Of a DNA stretch of 25,244 nt, positions 15,773 to 23,361 are shown piece after piece. The notes below the pieces were generated by a model. That model did no database searches. It was not told the origin of the DNA and saw only the letters and a list, made by a program, of their open reading frames with translations. The stretch comes from Anaerolineales bacterium (GTDB lineage Bacteria; Chloroflexota; Anaerolineae; Anaerolineales; E44-bin32): the NCBI GenBank assembly GCA_030642885.1, contig DAOWMX010000003.1, positions 1-25,244 of the forward strand. Direction: 5' to 3'. The translations under genes were made by a program, and so were the position numbers. Within the stretch, counting starts at the first letter, position 1. Every line of letters begins with the position of its first letter.

Positions 15773-16009
15773 CTACTTCATCTTCTCGTCGATATATGTT
15801 ACTGCTTCCCCAACGGTGGTTATCTTCTGTGCATCTTCATCGGAGATTTCGCCCCCGAATTTCTCCTCAAAGGCCATGATTAACTCAACCAGGTCCAGAG
15901 AGTCAGCTTCGAGATCCTCACGAAATTTCGCCTCGGGTACGACCTTTTCAGCATCCACACCTAAGAGCTCGACAATGATAGTCCTGACATCCTCAATTGT
16001 TTCCGCCAT
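15773..16009 (-). CDS. acpP: Acyl carrier protein
   Basis: The 78-residue acidic protein has the ACP four-helix pattern and the phosphopantetheine attachment motif ADSLDLVE (Ser37), and carries growing acyl chains for fatty acid synthesis. MAETIEDVRTIIVELL is the standard beginning. An upstream in-frame extension to 16060 exists but is basic and unlike ACP; ATG 16009 has AAGGAGG seven bases before it and is the start. It is a single gene, with no fab genes beside it, transcribed away from the isoprenoid genes from a shared promoter region. A hairpin follows its stop. Confidence 0.97.
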   Translation of the reverse strand: MAETIEDVRTIIVELLGVDAEKVVPEAKFREDLEADSLDLVELIMAFEEKFGGEISDEDAQKITTVGEAVTYIDEKMK

Positions 16010-16034
16010 AGTTCGCCTCCTTTTGTGTCTTAGT

Positions 16035-16081
16035 TGCAAGTTGCATTGTAATCGAAGCACCGATGTTGCTGCAAGTTGACA
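16035..16081. promoter_or_regulatory. Divergent acpP/fni promoter region with repeated 9-base motif
   Basis: For acpP (-), TTGCAG (complement of 16069-16074), an 18-base spacer and TACAAT (complement of 16045-16050) form a promoter with start near 16038. For fni (+), the -35 TTGACA is 16076-16081. The -35 boxes are almost touching. TGCAAGTTG occurs twice, at 16035-16043 near the acpP start and at 16070-16078 across both -35 boxes, an operator-like arrangement. Confidence 0.5.
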
Positions 16082-16105
16082 TGTGCCTCTTACACTTGCT
16101 ATGAT
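16076..16105 (+). promoter_or_regulatory. Promoter of the isoprenoid gene pair
   Basis: TTGACA (16076-16081, consensus), an 18-base spacer ending in TGC, and TATGAT (16100-16105) give an extended -10 promoter. Transcription would start near 16112, leaving about 23 bases to ATG 16135 or only 8 bases to ATG 16120. Confidence 0.65.
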
Positions 16106-16134
16106 GGCATTCTCACTGCATGGAACACCTGTCT

Positions 16135-17172
16135 ATGAGTAAAGTTACGCCCACATCCAGCAGAAAATCAGACCACATCCGTATTAACCTTAATGAGGAT
16201 GTTCAATCGAGTCTGAGAACGGGTCTTGAATGTTACCATTTTATCCACAACGCACTCCCTGAGATTGATCTTTCCGAGATCGATTTACAAACCACTTTCA
16301 TGGCGAAGCGTTTAGACTCGCCCTTGTTGATCTCTTCGATGACCGGAGGGACGAAACAAGCCGATAAAATTAATAGTTCTCTTGCCGAGGCAGCGCAGGA
16401 GAAAGGGATAGCGATGGGAGCAGGCTCCCAACGCGCCATGATCGAAGAACCTGCTCTCGCAGCAGGGATGAATCTACGACAATATGCCCCCAACATTCTC
16501 CTCTTCGCGAATCTCGGTGCAGTTCAATTGAATTACGGGTACGGCATTTCTGAATGTGAGCGAGCTGTCGAGATGCTAGAGGCAGATGCCCTGATTTTGC
16601 ACCTAAACCCGCTGCAGGAAGCCCTGCAGCCAGAGGGAGACACTCGTTACGCTGGGCTTCTGGAAAAGATCAGCGAGATATGTCAAAAGTTACCGGTGCC
16701 CGTCATCGTTAAAGAGGTTGGATGGGGACTTTCTAAAGAGGTTGCGATGCGATTGGTTGAAGCAGGCGTCACCGCGATCGATGTAGCCGGGGCTGGCGGA
16801 ACCTCGTGGTCTCAAGTCGAGATGCATCGAGCAAAATCGCCCGAGAGGGCTGCAGTCGCCTCCGCTTTTATCGACTGGGGAATTCCTACTGCGGATGCGA
16901 TCCTTGATGTTCGCGGAGCACTTCCAGCTATTCCATTAATCGCTTCAGGGGGGCTGAGAAGCGGGGTTGATGTCGCAAAGTGTCTTGCCCTTGGCGCCGA
17001 CCTTGGCGGTATGGCCGGGCCGCTGCTCAAGGCAGCGACCAAATCCACCGAGGCAGTAATTGCGCATATTGATCAAATCGTAGCGCAAATTCGAGTAAGT
17101 ATGTTCGCAACCGGAGCACAGGAGATCCAGGCCTTGCGTTCCGACAAGCTGTGGAAGGAGTCGAGAACGTGA
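16135..17172 (+). CDS. fni: Type 2 isopentenyl-diphosphate delta-isomerase
   Basis: The protein is an FMN- and NADPH-dependent IDI-2 that interconverts isopentenyl and dimethylallyl diphosphate. It has RKSDHI near the start, the SSMTGG loop, GAGSQRAMIE, ANLGAVQLNYG, HLNPLQEALQPEGD with the catalytic-type glutamine region, KEVGWGLS, and the FMN-phosphate segments GAGGTSW and SGGLRSGVDVAK. Length (345 residues) matches the family. ATG 16120 is five codons upstream of ATG 16135. I chose 16135 because the family usually starts shortly before RK-x-DHI and because a weak GGAA lies nine bases before it, but 16120 cannot be excluded. It is followed by the polyprenyl synthase with a GTGA overlap, consistent with one isoprenoid operon. 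Confidence 0.93.
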   Translation: MSKVTPTSSRKSDHIRINLNEDVQSSLRTGLECYHFIHNALPEIDLSEIDLQTTFMAKRLDSPLLISSMTGGTKQADKINSSLAEAAQEKGIAMGAGSQRAMIEEPALAAGMNLRQYAPNILLFANLGAVQLNYGYGISECERAVEMLEADALILHLNPLQEALQPEGDTRYAGLLEKISEICQKLPVPVIVKEVGWGLSKEVAMRLVEAGVTAIDVAGAGGTSWSQVEMHRAKSPERAAVASAFIDWGIPTADAILDVRGALPAIPLIASGGLRSGVDVAKCLALGADLGGMAGPLLKAATKSTEAVIAHIDQIVAQIRVSMFATGAQEIQALRSDKLWKESRT

Positions 17173-18182
17173 ATAGCAAGCCGGGCGTGTACATCGAGGC
17201 GATGCAAACCAAGATCGAAGCACAACTGAAGACTTCGCTCTCACACCTGGAATCTAAGAGTACGGCTCTCCTCGTTCAAATGATATGCCACCATCTTGGG
17301 TGGATTAAACCTGAAGCACGTCAGGGAAAACGTCTCCGACCTTTACTCACACTCCTTTGCTGCGATGCTGCTGGCGGCACCTGGCAATCCGCCCTCCCCG
17401 CTGCCGCGGCAATTGAGTGGATTCATAACTTCTCTCTCATACATGACGATATCGAAGATAGAAGCGAAACACGCAGAGGTCGTGAGACGGTGTGGAAACG
17501 TTGGGGCATCGCTCAAGCGACGAACACCGGAGATGCGTTATTCGCATTAGCCCACCTTCTCACACACGAATTGCATGAGCAAGGACACGACTCAGCGACC
17601 ATCCTCTCGATCCAGAAACAACTTGATAGGGCTTGCCTGGATCTAACAATCGGCCAGCATCTCGATCTCAAATTCGAAGGGACTGACAGAGTAACTGAGG
17701 ATGAATATGTAGAGATGATCGAAGGGAAAACGGCAGCGCTGATCGCTGCGAGTTGCGCAATTGGCGCTCTCACCGCCCAAAGCGAACCATCAAAGGTCGA
17801 ACTTTTTCAGAAGTTCGGCCATGATCTGGGAATGTCATTTCAGATCTTTGATGATTTACTGGGGATTTGGGGTGCACCAGAGGTCACTGGAAAACCCAGC
17901 GGCGACGACTTGCGCGTCCGCAAGAAGACTTTACCAGTCATCTTCGCCATCAACCATTCGGACGATTTTCTGGAATTATGGGATTCAGATGGGTTCGACG
18001 ATAATCGGGTAACGAGGATGATAACTTCTCTCAATCGATCCGGAGCGCGAGAGTACGCGGAGGAAGCCACCCGACGCTGGACAGACTCAGCGCTCGAGGC
18101 GCTCAGCTTAAGTGATCCAGCCGAACCGGCCGCGTCGGAGCTGGTACACCTTACGCAGAAGCTTCTGAGCCGAGAGTATTAA
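17169..18182 (+). CDS. Polyprenyl (geranylgeranyl-type) diphosphate synthase
   Basis: The 337-residue protein is a trans-isoprenyl diphosphate synthase. GKRLRP lies at 53-58, the first aspartate-rich motif DDIED at 93-97, the second motif FDDLLG (227-232, in FQIFDDLLGIWG), and TGKPSGDDLRVRKKTLP follows. The DDLLGIWG form is common in IdsA-type geranylgeranyl or farnesyl synthases of Gram-positive and Chloroflexota bacteria; chain length cannot be fixed from this. It condenses isopentenyl units from the adjacent isomerase into allylic diphosphates for quinones, carotenoids or lipid carriers. The frame is open back to GTG 17151, but GTG 17169 overlaps the upstream stop as GTGA and has AAGGAG eight bases before it, so I use 17169. 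Confidence 0.93.
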   Translation: MNSKPGVYIEAMQTKIEAQLKTSLSHLESKSTALLVQMICHHLGWIKPEARQGKRLRPLLTLLCCDAAGGTWQSALPAAAAIEWIHNFSLIHDDIEDRSETRRGRETVWKRWGIAQATNTGDALFALAHLLTHELHEQGHDSATILSIQKQLDRACLDLTIGQHLDLKFEGTDRVTEDEYVEMIEGKTAALIAASCAIGALTAQSEPSKVELFQKFGHDLGMSFQIFDDLLGIWGAPEVTGKPSGDDLRVRKKTLPVIFAINHSDDFLELWDSDGFDDNRVTRMITSLNRSGAREYAEEATRRWTDSALEALSLSDPAEPAASELVHLTQKLLSREY

Positions 18183-18249
18183 ATCCCTGTAGAATCAGGC
18201 AAAACCTTACATGGTGCTTACAATTACACTGATTTTGCATTGATAACAA

Positions 18250-18277
18250 TTGCGGCACATGTCTCTCATGCTATAAT
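18250..18277 (+). promoter_or_regulatory. Extended -10 promoter of the signalling cluster
   Basis: TTGCGG (18250-18255), a 16-base spacer ending TGC, and TATAAT (18272-18277) lie just ahead of the kinase gene. The predicted start near 18284 leaves about 10 bases to ATG 18294, with AT-rich sequence and no Shine-Dalgarno, so the kinase message may be nearly leaderless. Confidence 0.65.
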
Positions 18278-18293
18278 CCGAAACAAATAAATT

Positions 18294-20177
18294 ATGCCAA
18301 GAACAACACGTCAGCTCGATGAAAACGTCCAAGGCGAGAGTGAAAGCCTAGACCGTTTACAGCCGGGCATTACACTTGAAGATCGATATCTTATCCTGGG
18401 CATGCTGGGCGCCGGCGGGATGAGTTCTGTGTACAAAGGGCGCGACCTTCATTTCCCTAACGTAACCAAGCTTGTCGCCATTAAAGAGATGGTGAACCTC
18501 ATCGCCGATCAATCGATGCATGAAATGATCGTGAAAAATTTTGAGCGTGAGGCAGATCTTCTCGCGACCCTCTCCCACCCGGCAACTCCTGCAATCTACG
18601 ACAACTTCTCACATAAGAAACGGTCCTATCTGGTTATGGAGTTTATCGACGGGGATGATCTTGAAGCGATTCTTGCTGAATCCACCGACTTCCTACCGGA
18701 GGAGAGAGTCATCGGTTGGGCGATTGAACTCTGCGATGTGCTCTCCTATTTACACAATATCCAGCCCGAACCGATCATCTTCCGAGATATTAAACCTTCA
18801 AACATAATGATCGATCACCACAACCACGTGCGCTTGATCGATTTTGGCATCGCCCGCAACTTTCAACCCGGCGAAAAAGGGACGATGATCGGCACCGAGG
18901 GGTACTCACCGCCAGAGCAATACCGCGGTGAGGCTTCTCCAGCCGGTGACGTCTACGCCCTCGGAGCAACACTGCACCACCTTCTCACAAAAAGAGATCC
19001 GCGCGTCGAAGCACCATTTTCATTCGCCGAGAGACCGGCTCGATCGATCAATCCCCTTATTTCGCCTGAAATAGAGGCCGTGATCTCTACCGCCCTCCAG
19101 TATGATCCCAAGGATCGCTACCCTTCCGCCATGATCATGAAGGAAGCCATGATCTCAGCAGCAAAGCGTACAGGATTGCTGAGCGCACCCAGTGTCGCTG
19201 CAGTGATCGCACAGAGCGATAAGATCGAGGAGATATGGTCCTTTAAATGCGAGGATGAGATTCGCGGCTCCCCATTGGTCTACGAGGATACAGTCTATGT
19301 AGGCTGTTATGACAACAACCTCTATGCCTTAGATAAACAAACGGGGGAATTCCAATGGAAATATGCCACAGAGGGCGGCATAACGGGAAAACCAGCAGCC
19401 GAGGATGGAGTCATTTTCATTGGCTCCGAGGATGGGCGTCTTTACGCGCTGACAGCAAATCGGGGCAGCCTGGTCTGGACGTATTACGCTGAAGGTCCAA
19501 TCCGCTCCTCTCCCACCCTTTCCGAAGGGCATATTTTTATCGGTTCCGATGACAGACGGCTTCATGTTGTAAATCAGATGAATGGCCGCCGTGCATGGCG
19601 TGTGGAAGCGAACGACGCGATCTGGTCCACTCCATTTGTGCAGGATGAACTCGTTTATTTCGGTTGTGAGAGCGGCGATTTTTACTGCTATAACTTTAAA
19701 GGGGAGTTAAAGTGGAGGAAGAAGGCGAAGCGAGGCATCACCTCCTCCGCGATCATCGTTGATGACATTGTTTACTATGGATCGCGGGACTGGACCATGT
19801 ATGCAATTGATTCGGAAAACGGCTGGCAGATTTGGCGATTTCGGATGCGGGGCGCAACGATTTCGTCCCCATCGTTCGCTGATGGCTTGCTTTGCATAGG
19901 CTGCGGGGACAATAATATTTATTGCGTCGACGCCAAGCACGCACGTGAGATTTGGCGCTATGAAACAGATCACCAGGTCACCGGCTCTCCGGTTGCACAT
20001 GATGGATCAATCTATTGCGGATCAGTCGACGGCTCCGTATACTGCCTGGACCACAAGACAGGCCGGCTTCGCTGGCGATTTCATTCAGACGGACCAATCA
20101 CAGGCACACCGATGATCGCAAATAACGTCCTTTACATCGGTTCAACGGATCACAAGATGTACGCTCTAATCGCGTAG
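18294..20177 (+). CDS. Soluble Ser/Thr protein kinase with PQQ-type eight-repeat propeller
   Basis: The 627-residue protein has a eukaryotic-like kinase domain at about residues 32-295. The glycine loop is GMLGAGGMSSVYKG (36-49), the ATP lysine Lys64 (VAIKEM), the catalytic loop FRDIKPSN (163-170), DFG 183-185 and PPEQY 206-210. The usual His of HRD is Phe here. Residues about 312-627 form an eight-repeat PQQ/pyrrolo-quinoline-type propeller, each about 40 residues with a SP-x-V-x-DG-x-VYxG pattern. No membrane segment separates the two parts, in contrast to PknB/PknD-type sensors whose propeller is outside the cell, so the propeller is probably cytoplasmic. It likely phosphorylates Ser or Thr on nearby proteins and reads an unknown internal ligand or partner. 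The start follows an extended -10 promoter closely. The PP2C gene is next, 35 bases on. Confidence 0.9.
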   Translation: MPRTTRQLDENVQGESESLDRLQPGITLEDRYLILGMLGAGGMSSVYKGRDLHFPNVTKLVAIKEMVNLIADQSMHEMIVKNFEREADLLATLSHPATPAIYDNFSHKKRSYLVMEFIDGDDLEAILAESTDFLPEERVIGWAIELCDVLSYLHNIQPEPIIFRDIKPSNIMIDHHNHVRLIDFGIARNFQPGEKGTMIGTEGYSPPEQYRGEASPAGDVYALGATLHHLLTKRDPRVEAPFSFAERPARSINPLISPEIEAVISTALQYDPKDRYPSAMIMKEAMISAAKRTGLLSAPSVAAVIAQSDKIEEIWSFKCEDEIRGSPLVYEDTVYVGCYDNNLYALDKQTGEFQWKYATEGGITGKPAAEDGVIFIGSEDGRLYALTANRGSLVWTYYAEGPIRSSPTLSEGHIFIGSDDRRLHVVNQMNGRRAWRVEANDAIWSTPFVQDELVYFGCESGDFYCYNFKGELKWRKKAKRGITSSAIIVDDIVYYGSRDWTMYAIDSENGWQIWRFRMRGATISSPSFADGLLCIGCGDNNIYCVDAKHAREIWRYETDHQVTGSPVAHDGSIYCGSVDGSVYCLDHKTGRLRWRFHSDGPITGTPMIANNVLYIGSTDHKMYALIA

Positions 20178-20212
20178 GCAATCTACTAGAAACATCAATG
20201 AGACATCAATAA

Positions 20213-21106
20213 ATGACCCCTTTGAAAACTTTCTTTTCCCGTATTTTTGGATCATCTCCGTCTCAGACTAAAACTGGCGCCCAGCTGGCGGGTGGCGAAT
20301 CTGTGATGAGCCGCGCCTATAAATCCGCTCCCAACGATCGAATCATCGTCGGTGCAAGCCAGTCAACTGGTCTCGAGCGAAGTCATAATGAGGATGCACA
20401 GCTGGTCATCAAAGGAGATTCTGCCGGAGCTGAGCCGCTTCCTGAATTTGGCCTTTTCATGGTCGCTGACGGGATGGGCGGCCATCGATCCGGAGAAGTC
20501 GCCAGCAATATCTCCATCCGCTCTGTTGCTCGGAAATTAATGGAAGGGACCATCCTTCATATTCTCGATTTGGATAGCCCTAATGAAATGCTCCCCCTGC
20601 AAGAACTCCTTCATGATGCCTTGGAAGAAGCGAACTCCGCGGTTGTGGAGCAAGTTCCCGGCGGTGGAACGACAATGACCGCAGTGTTGCTGCTTGGATC
20701 ACAAATGACTATCGGTCATGTTGGTGATAGCCGCGCCTACTCCATCAATAATGGTCAAATCGAGATACTGACCAGAGACCATTCATTGGTTGAACGGCTC
20801 AAGGAACTGGGTCAACTCACTGCTGAGGAAGCCGAATCGCATCCCCAACGCAATGTTCTGTATCGTGCTATCGGCCAGGGGGCTAATCTTGAAATTGATG
20901 TTTTCACAACCACCGCACCGAAGGGGGGACATCTGCTTATCTGCTCGGATGGCCTTTGGGGCGTGGTACCCGATCCTCAGATTAAGCATATCGTGAACGA
21001 TGCACCCCATCCACAAATCGCCTGCGAGCAACTTGTCCAAGCCGCGAACCTCGCCGGTGGTCCTGATAACATCTCTGTTGTTATCGTTCGTTTTCCGTCT
21101 GATTAA
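20213..21106 (+). CDS. PP2C-family Ser/Thr phosphatase
   Basis: The 297-residue protein has the full PP2C metal-binding set: RSHNED (56-61), VADGMGGH (84-91, Asp86), GGGTTMTA, HVGDSRAY, CSDGLWG and GGPDNISVV. This manganese- or magnesium-dependent phosphatase would reverse the phosphorylation made by the kinase upstream. About 40 polar residues precede the domain with no signal peptide or membrane helix, so it is cytoplasmic. ATG 20213 gives the long N-terminus; ATG 20306 (Met32) in the same frame could also serve. The leader between kinase and phosphatase carries a tandem ACATCAAT repeat (gaaACATCAATgagACATCAATaa) and no clear Shine-Dalgarno. The next gene begins nine bases after the stop. 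Confidence 0.93.
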   Translation: MTPLKTFFSRIFGSSPSQTKTGAQLAGGESVMSRAYKSAPNDRIIVGASQSTGLERSHNEDAQLVIKGDSAGAEPLPEFGLFMVADGMGGHRSGEVASNISIRSVARKLMEGTILHILDLDSPNEMLPLQELLHDALEEANSAVVEQVPGGGTTMTAVLLLGSQMTIGHVGDSRAYSINNGQIEILTRDHSLVERLKELGQLTAEEAESHPQRNVLYRAIGQGANLEIDVFTTTAPKGGHLLICSDGLWGVVPDPQIKHIVNDAPHPQIACEQLVQAANLAGGPDNISVVIVRFPSD

Positions 21107-21114
21107 GGAATTAG

Positions 21115-22593
21115 GTGTCAGTGGAAAAGGATTACTATACCCTCCTCAAAGTACCAAGAAACGCGACAGCGGAACAAATCCGACGCGCCTTCCGTGAAGC
21201 CGCCCTCCAACTCCACCCAGATAAAAACATCCGCGTTGGCGAGACGGAGCTCTTCTTAAGTGTAAGCAAGGCATATGAAACCCTCATCGACCCCGATCTA
21301 CGCGCAGCGTATGATGAGGAATTGGCGGCTGCGGATGTTGCCTTCGCAGCGGCTTCACCATTCCACTTAAACATCCTCAATAGTCGGGATAACTTACTTG
21401 AGATCGACGAACCACAAGTTCACTACATCCTTCTTGATATCTTCCCCTCTGAAGATTTACCTGAGATCCGGCCACCCATTAACCTCAGCATCGTGATCGA
21501 CCGTTCAACTTCGATGGAGGGTAAGCGAATGGATCAGGTACGGGCTGCGGTATTGGCAATCCTTCAAGATTTACAACCAGAGGACAACACATCGATCACC
21601 GCTTTCAGCGATCGCGCTGATGTTATTGTTTCACCGGATCAAGCCAAAGTCATAGCCACTGCCCGAGCCCGATTAAGCCTCCTACAGGCTGGCGGCGGCA
21701 CAGAGATCGCCCAGGGCTTGACTACCGGCTTAGATGAGATCCACCAAACGTACTCAAAAGAGGGCATCAATCATCTTGTCCTGCTCACGGACGGGAGAAC
21801 TTATGGAGATGAAGAGCTCTGTCTAGAGCTTGCGGATCAAGCCGCTACTGCAGGTATCAATATCAACTGCGTTGGCATCGGCTCTGATTGGAGCGATCGC
21901 CTACTAGACGAAATCGCAAGTCGAACAGGCGGACATGTTATCTTTTTAAACACCCCACGAGCTATAACAGATTTACTGCATTCAATTTACGACAGCTTGA
22001 CTCAGATCGTAGCGAAGAATTTACAAATCGATGGGACGTTGGGCCAGCAGGTTGATTTGCGTTCGGCTTATCGTCTCCTTCCGGAACCAATGCCGCTCGG
22101 CGACAGCTTTCCAATGACACTCGGTCATCTCCCGAGGAATGGTTCCATTCGTCTTCTGCTCGAACTTATTGTCCATCCGCTTGCGGGCGCAAGCGAGCTC
22201 ACGCTTGCTCACCTCAATCTCAGAGGGGATCTGGTTGGCGCAGATTCAGAGCCAAAGACACTCCCCTTAGATTTCAGTTTACCGGTCTCAAGCGAAGCCG
22301 ACCCCAAACCACCGCCGCAGGAGATTAGTTCCGCGTTGAATATGCTCGCTTTGTACAAAATGCAGGAAAAAGCGCGCCATGAGGTTGAACTCGGTCAATC
22401 CTCACAAGCCGCAAGGAGATTGGAGAACCTCGCAACACAACTCCTCGCTGCAGGCGAACGCGAACTCGCAAAAGCTGCGCTTCATGAAGCCGTACAACTC
22501 TCTCGCTCCAAGCGCTTCTCAACAGAAGGAGAAAAGACATTAAAATACGGTACCCGGGCTTTGCTCTTACTTCCACCTACGAGTGAGTCATGA
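21115..22593 (+). CDS. J-domain / VWA fusion protein
   Basis: This 492-residue protein begins with a DnaJ J domain (residues about 6-70, YYTLLKVPRNATAEQIRRAF, intact HPD at 34-36) that would stimulate an Hsp70 ATPase. A VWA domain follows from about 105 to 300, with MIDAS residues in DRSTSMEG (Asp129, Ser131, Ser133), a GGGTEIAQGL segment and TDGRTYGDE, so it can bind a metal and a protein ligand. The last 190 residues contain a beta-rich region and a helical tail with KMQEKARHEVELGQSSQAARR. No membrane segment is present. J plus VWA in one chain is unusual. The start GTG 21115 has AAGGA five bases upstream; GTG 21121 is another option. It overlaps the FHA gene by ATGA. A role as an effector or chaperone-recruiting scaffold of the phospho-switch is inference. 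Confidence 0.85.
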   Translation: MSVEKDYYTLLKVPRNATAEQIRRAFREAALQLHPDKNIRVGETELFLSVSKAYETLIDPDLRAAYDEELAAADVAFAAASPFHLNILNSRDNLLEIDEPQVHYILLDIFPSEDLPEIRPPINLSIVIDRSTSMEGKRMDQVRAAVLAILQDLQPEDNTSITAFSDRADVIVSPDQAKVIATARARLSLLQAGGGTEIAQGLTTGLDEIHQTYSKEGINHLVLLTDGRTYGDEELCLELADQAATAGININCVGIGSDWSDRLLDEIASRTGGHVIFLNTPRAITDLLHSIYDSLTQIVAKNLQIDGTLGQQVDLRSAYRLLPEPMPLGDSFPMTLGHLPRNGSIRLLLELIVHPLAGASELTLAHLNLRGDLVGADSEPKTLPLDFSLPVSSEADPKPPPQEISSALNMLALYKMQEKARHEVELGQSSQAARRLENLATQLLAAGERELAKAALHEAVQLSRSKRFSTEGEKTLKYGTRALLLLPPTSES

Positions 22594-23114
22594 TCGAATG
22601 CCCATCGTGTAAACATCATGAATTCGTCGGCACCTTGTTCTGCAGCGAGTGCGGTACTCGATTGGTCCACGCTTCCCCAATCCCAACGATGTCAATATCG
22701 CCCGATAAAATCAACAAGGAAGCAGATGCGACCAAACCATCTCCTCCTGCAGGTCCCGACCTCTCAACCGGATCGCTGTTGGGAATACGCGTTGTTTCCT
22801 CAGGAGATATCATCTCCCTGCTCGGGCGGGACAATTTCACATTGGGACGATCGATTGAAGGCCAGGCTGTAATTCCAGATGTCGACCTGGCAAAATACGA
22901 CGCCTTTGATCAAGGTCTTTCCAGAATGCACGCCGAACTGAGGATTGAGAAAGATGGAGTATTCGTGATAGATCTAGATAGTGCGAATGGGACAATCTTA
23001 AACGGTAAACGCCTCAAAGGCCAAGAGGCTTCGCTTATTAATCATGGTGATATCATCCAACTGGGTCGCTTAAGACTGCAGATTATCTCGCAGCAGATAA
23101 AAAGGTCAGGGTAG
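22590..23114 (+). CDS. Zinc-ribbon and FHA-domain protein
   Basis: The 174-residue protein starts with a zinc ribbon (CPSC at 4-7 and CSEC at 18-21), has a low-complexity linker with Pro and Thr (about 28-60), and ends in an FHA domain (about 65-170). The phosphothreonine-binding residues are present: LGRS (85-88), SRMHAE (111-116), DSANGTILNGKRL (130-142). FHA domains read phosphothreonine, so this is a probable adaptor for targets of the upstream kinase, or is itself phosphorylated in the linker. Its ATG overlaps the J-VWA stop (ATGA), pointing to stoichiometric production with that protein. Cytoplasmic, no signal or membrane segment. Confidence 0.92.
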   Translation: MIECPSCKHHEFVGTLFCSECGTRLVHASPIPTMSISPDKINKEADATKPSPPAGPDLSTGSLLGIRVVSSGDIISLLGRDNFTLGRSIEGQAVIPDVDLAKYDAFDQGLSRMHAELRIEKDGVFVIDLDSANGTILNGKRLKGQEASLINHGDIIQLGRLRLQIISQQIKRSG

Positions 23115-23117
23115 CCT

Positions 23118-23360
23118 ATGTCTTATACAATTCTGCTCCATATATCAGGTGAGGAATCCGTTCTTGGTGAGATCGATGATTTGCCAGGATCGCAAGACAC
23201 GTCGATTACGGTAAATAATCCCCGGCGCAAGGATGACAAGGATTTGTCCTTCTTACACGAGACGGTCACTAGCGTCGTCTGGCCAATGCATCGAGTCTTT
23301 TTCCTAGAGATCCTACCCACCAAAGAAGACGAGGACCTCATCGGTTTCGTCCGGGAATAA
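23118..23360 (+). CDS. Small protein of unknown function in the signalling cluster
   Basis: This 80-residue protein is not recognised. It begins MSYTILLHISGEESVLGEIDDLP and has a basic central NNPRRKDDKDL segment. A hydrophobic strand pair (SVVWPMHRVFFLEILPT) precedes an acidic end (EDLIGFVRE). It looks like a compact alpha-beta or beta-sandwich domain with no signal or membrane helix. It starts three bases after the FHA stop and ends one base before the response regulator start, so it is clearly part of the operon and not a chance frame. I have the impression of similar Chloroflexota small proteins, but cannot confirm it. Confidence 0.75.
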   Translation: MSYTILLHISGEESVLGEIDDLPGSQDTSITVNNPRRKDDKDLSFLHETVTSVVWPMHRVFFLEILPTKEDEDLIGFVRE

Positions 23361-23361
23361 A

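Noticed and set aside
18294..23114. Type VI secretion phosphorylation module
   Set aside because: Kinase, PP2C and FHA are present, but no tss structural genes, Hcp, VgrG or ClpV lie nearby, and the kinase lacks a membrane segment.
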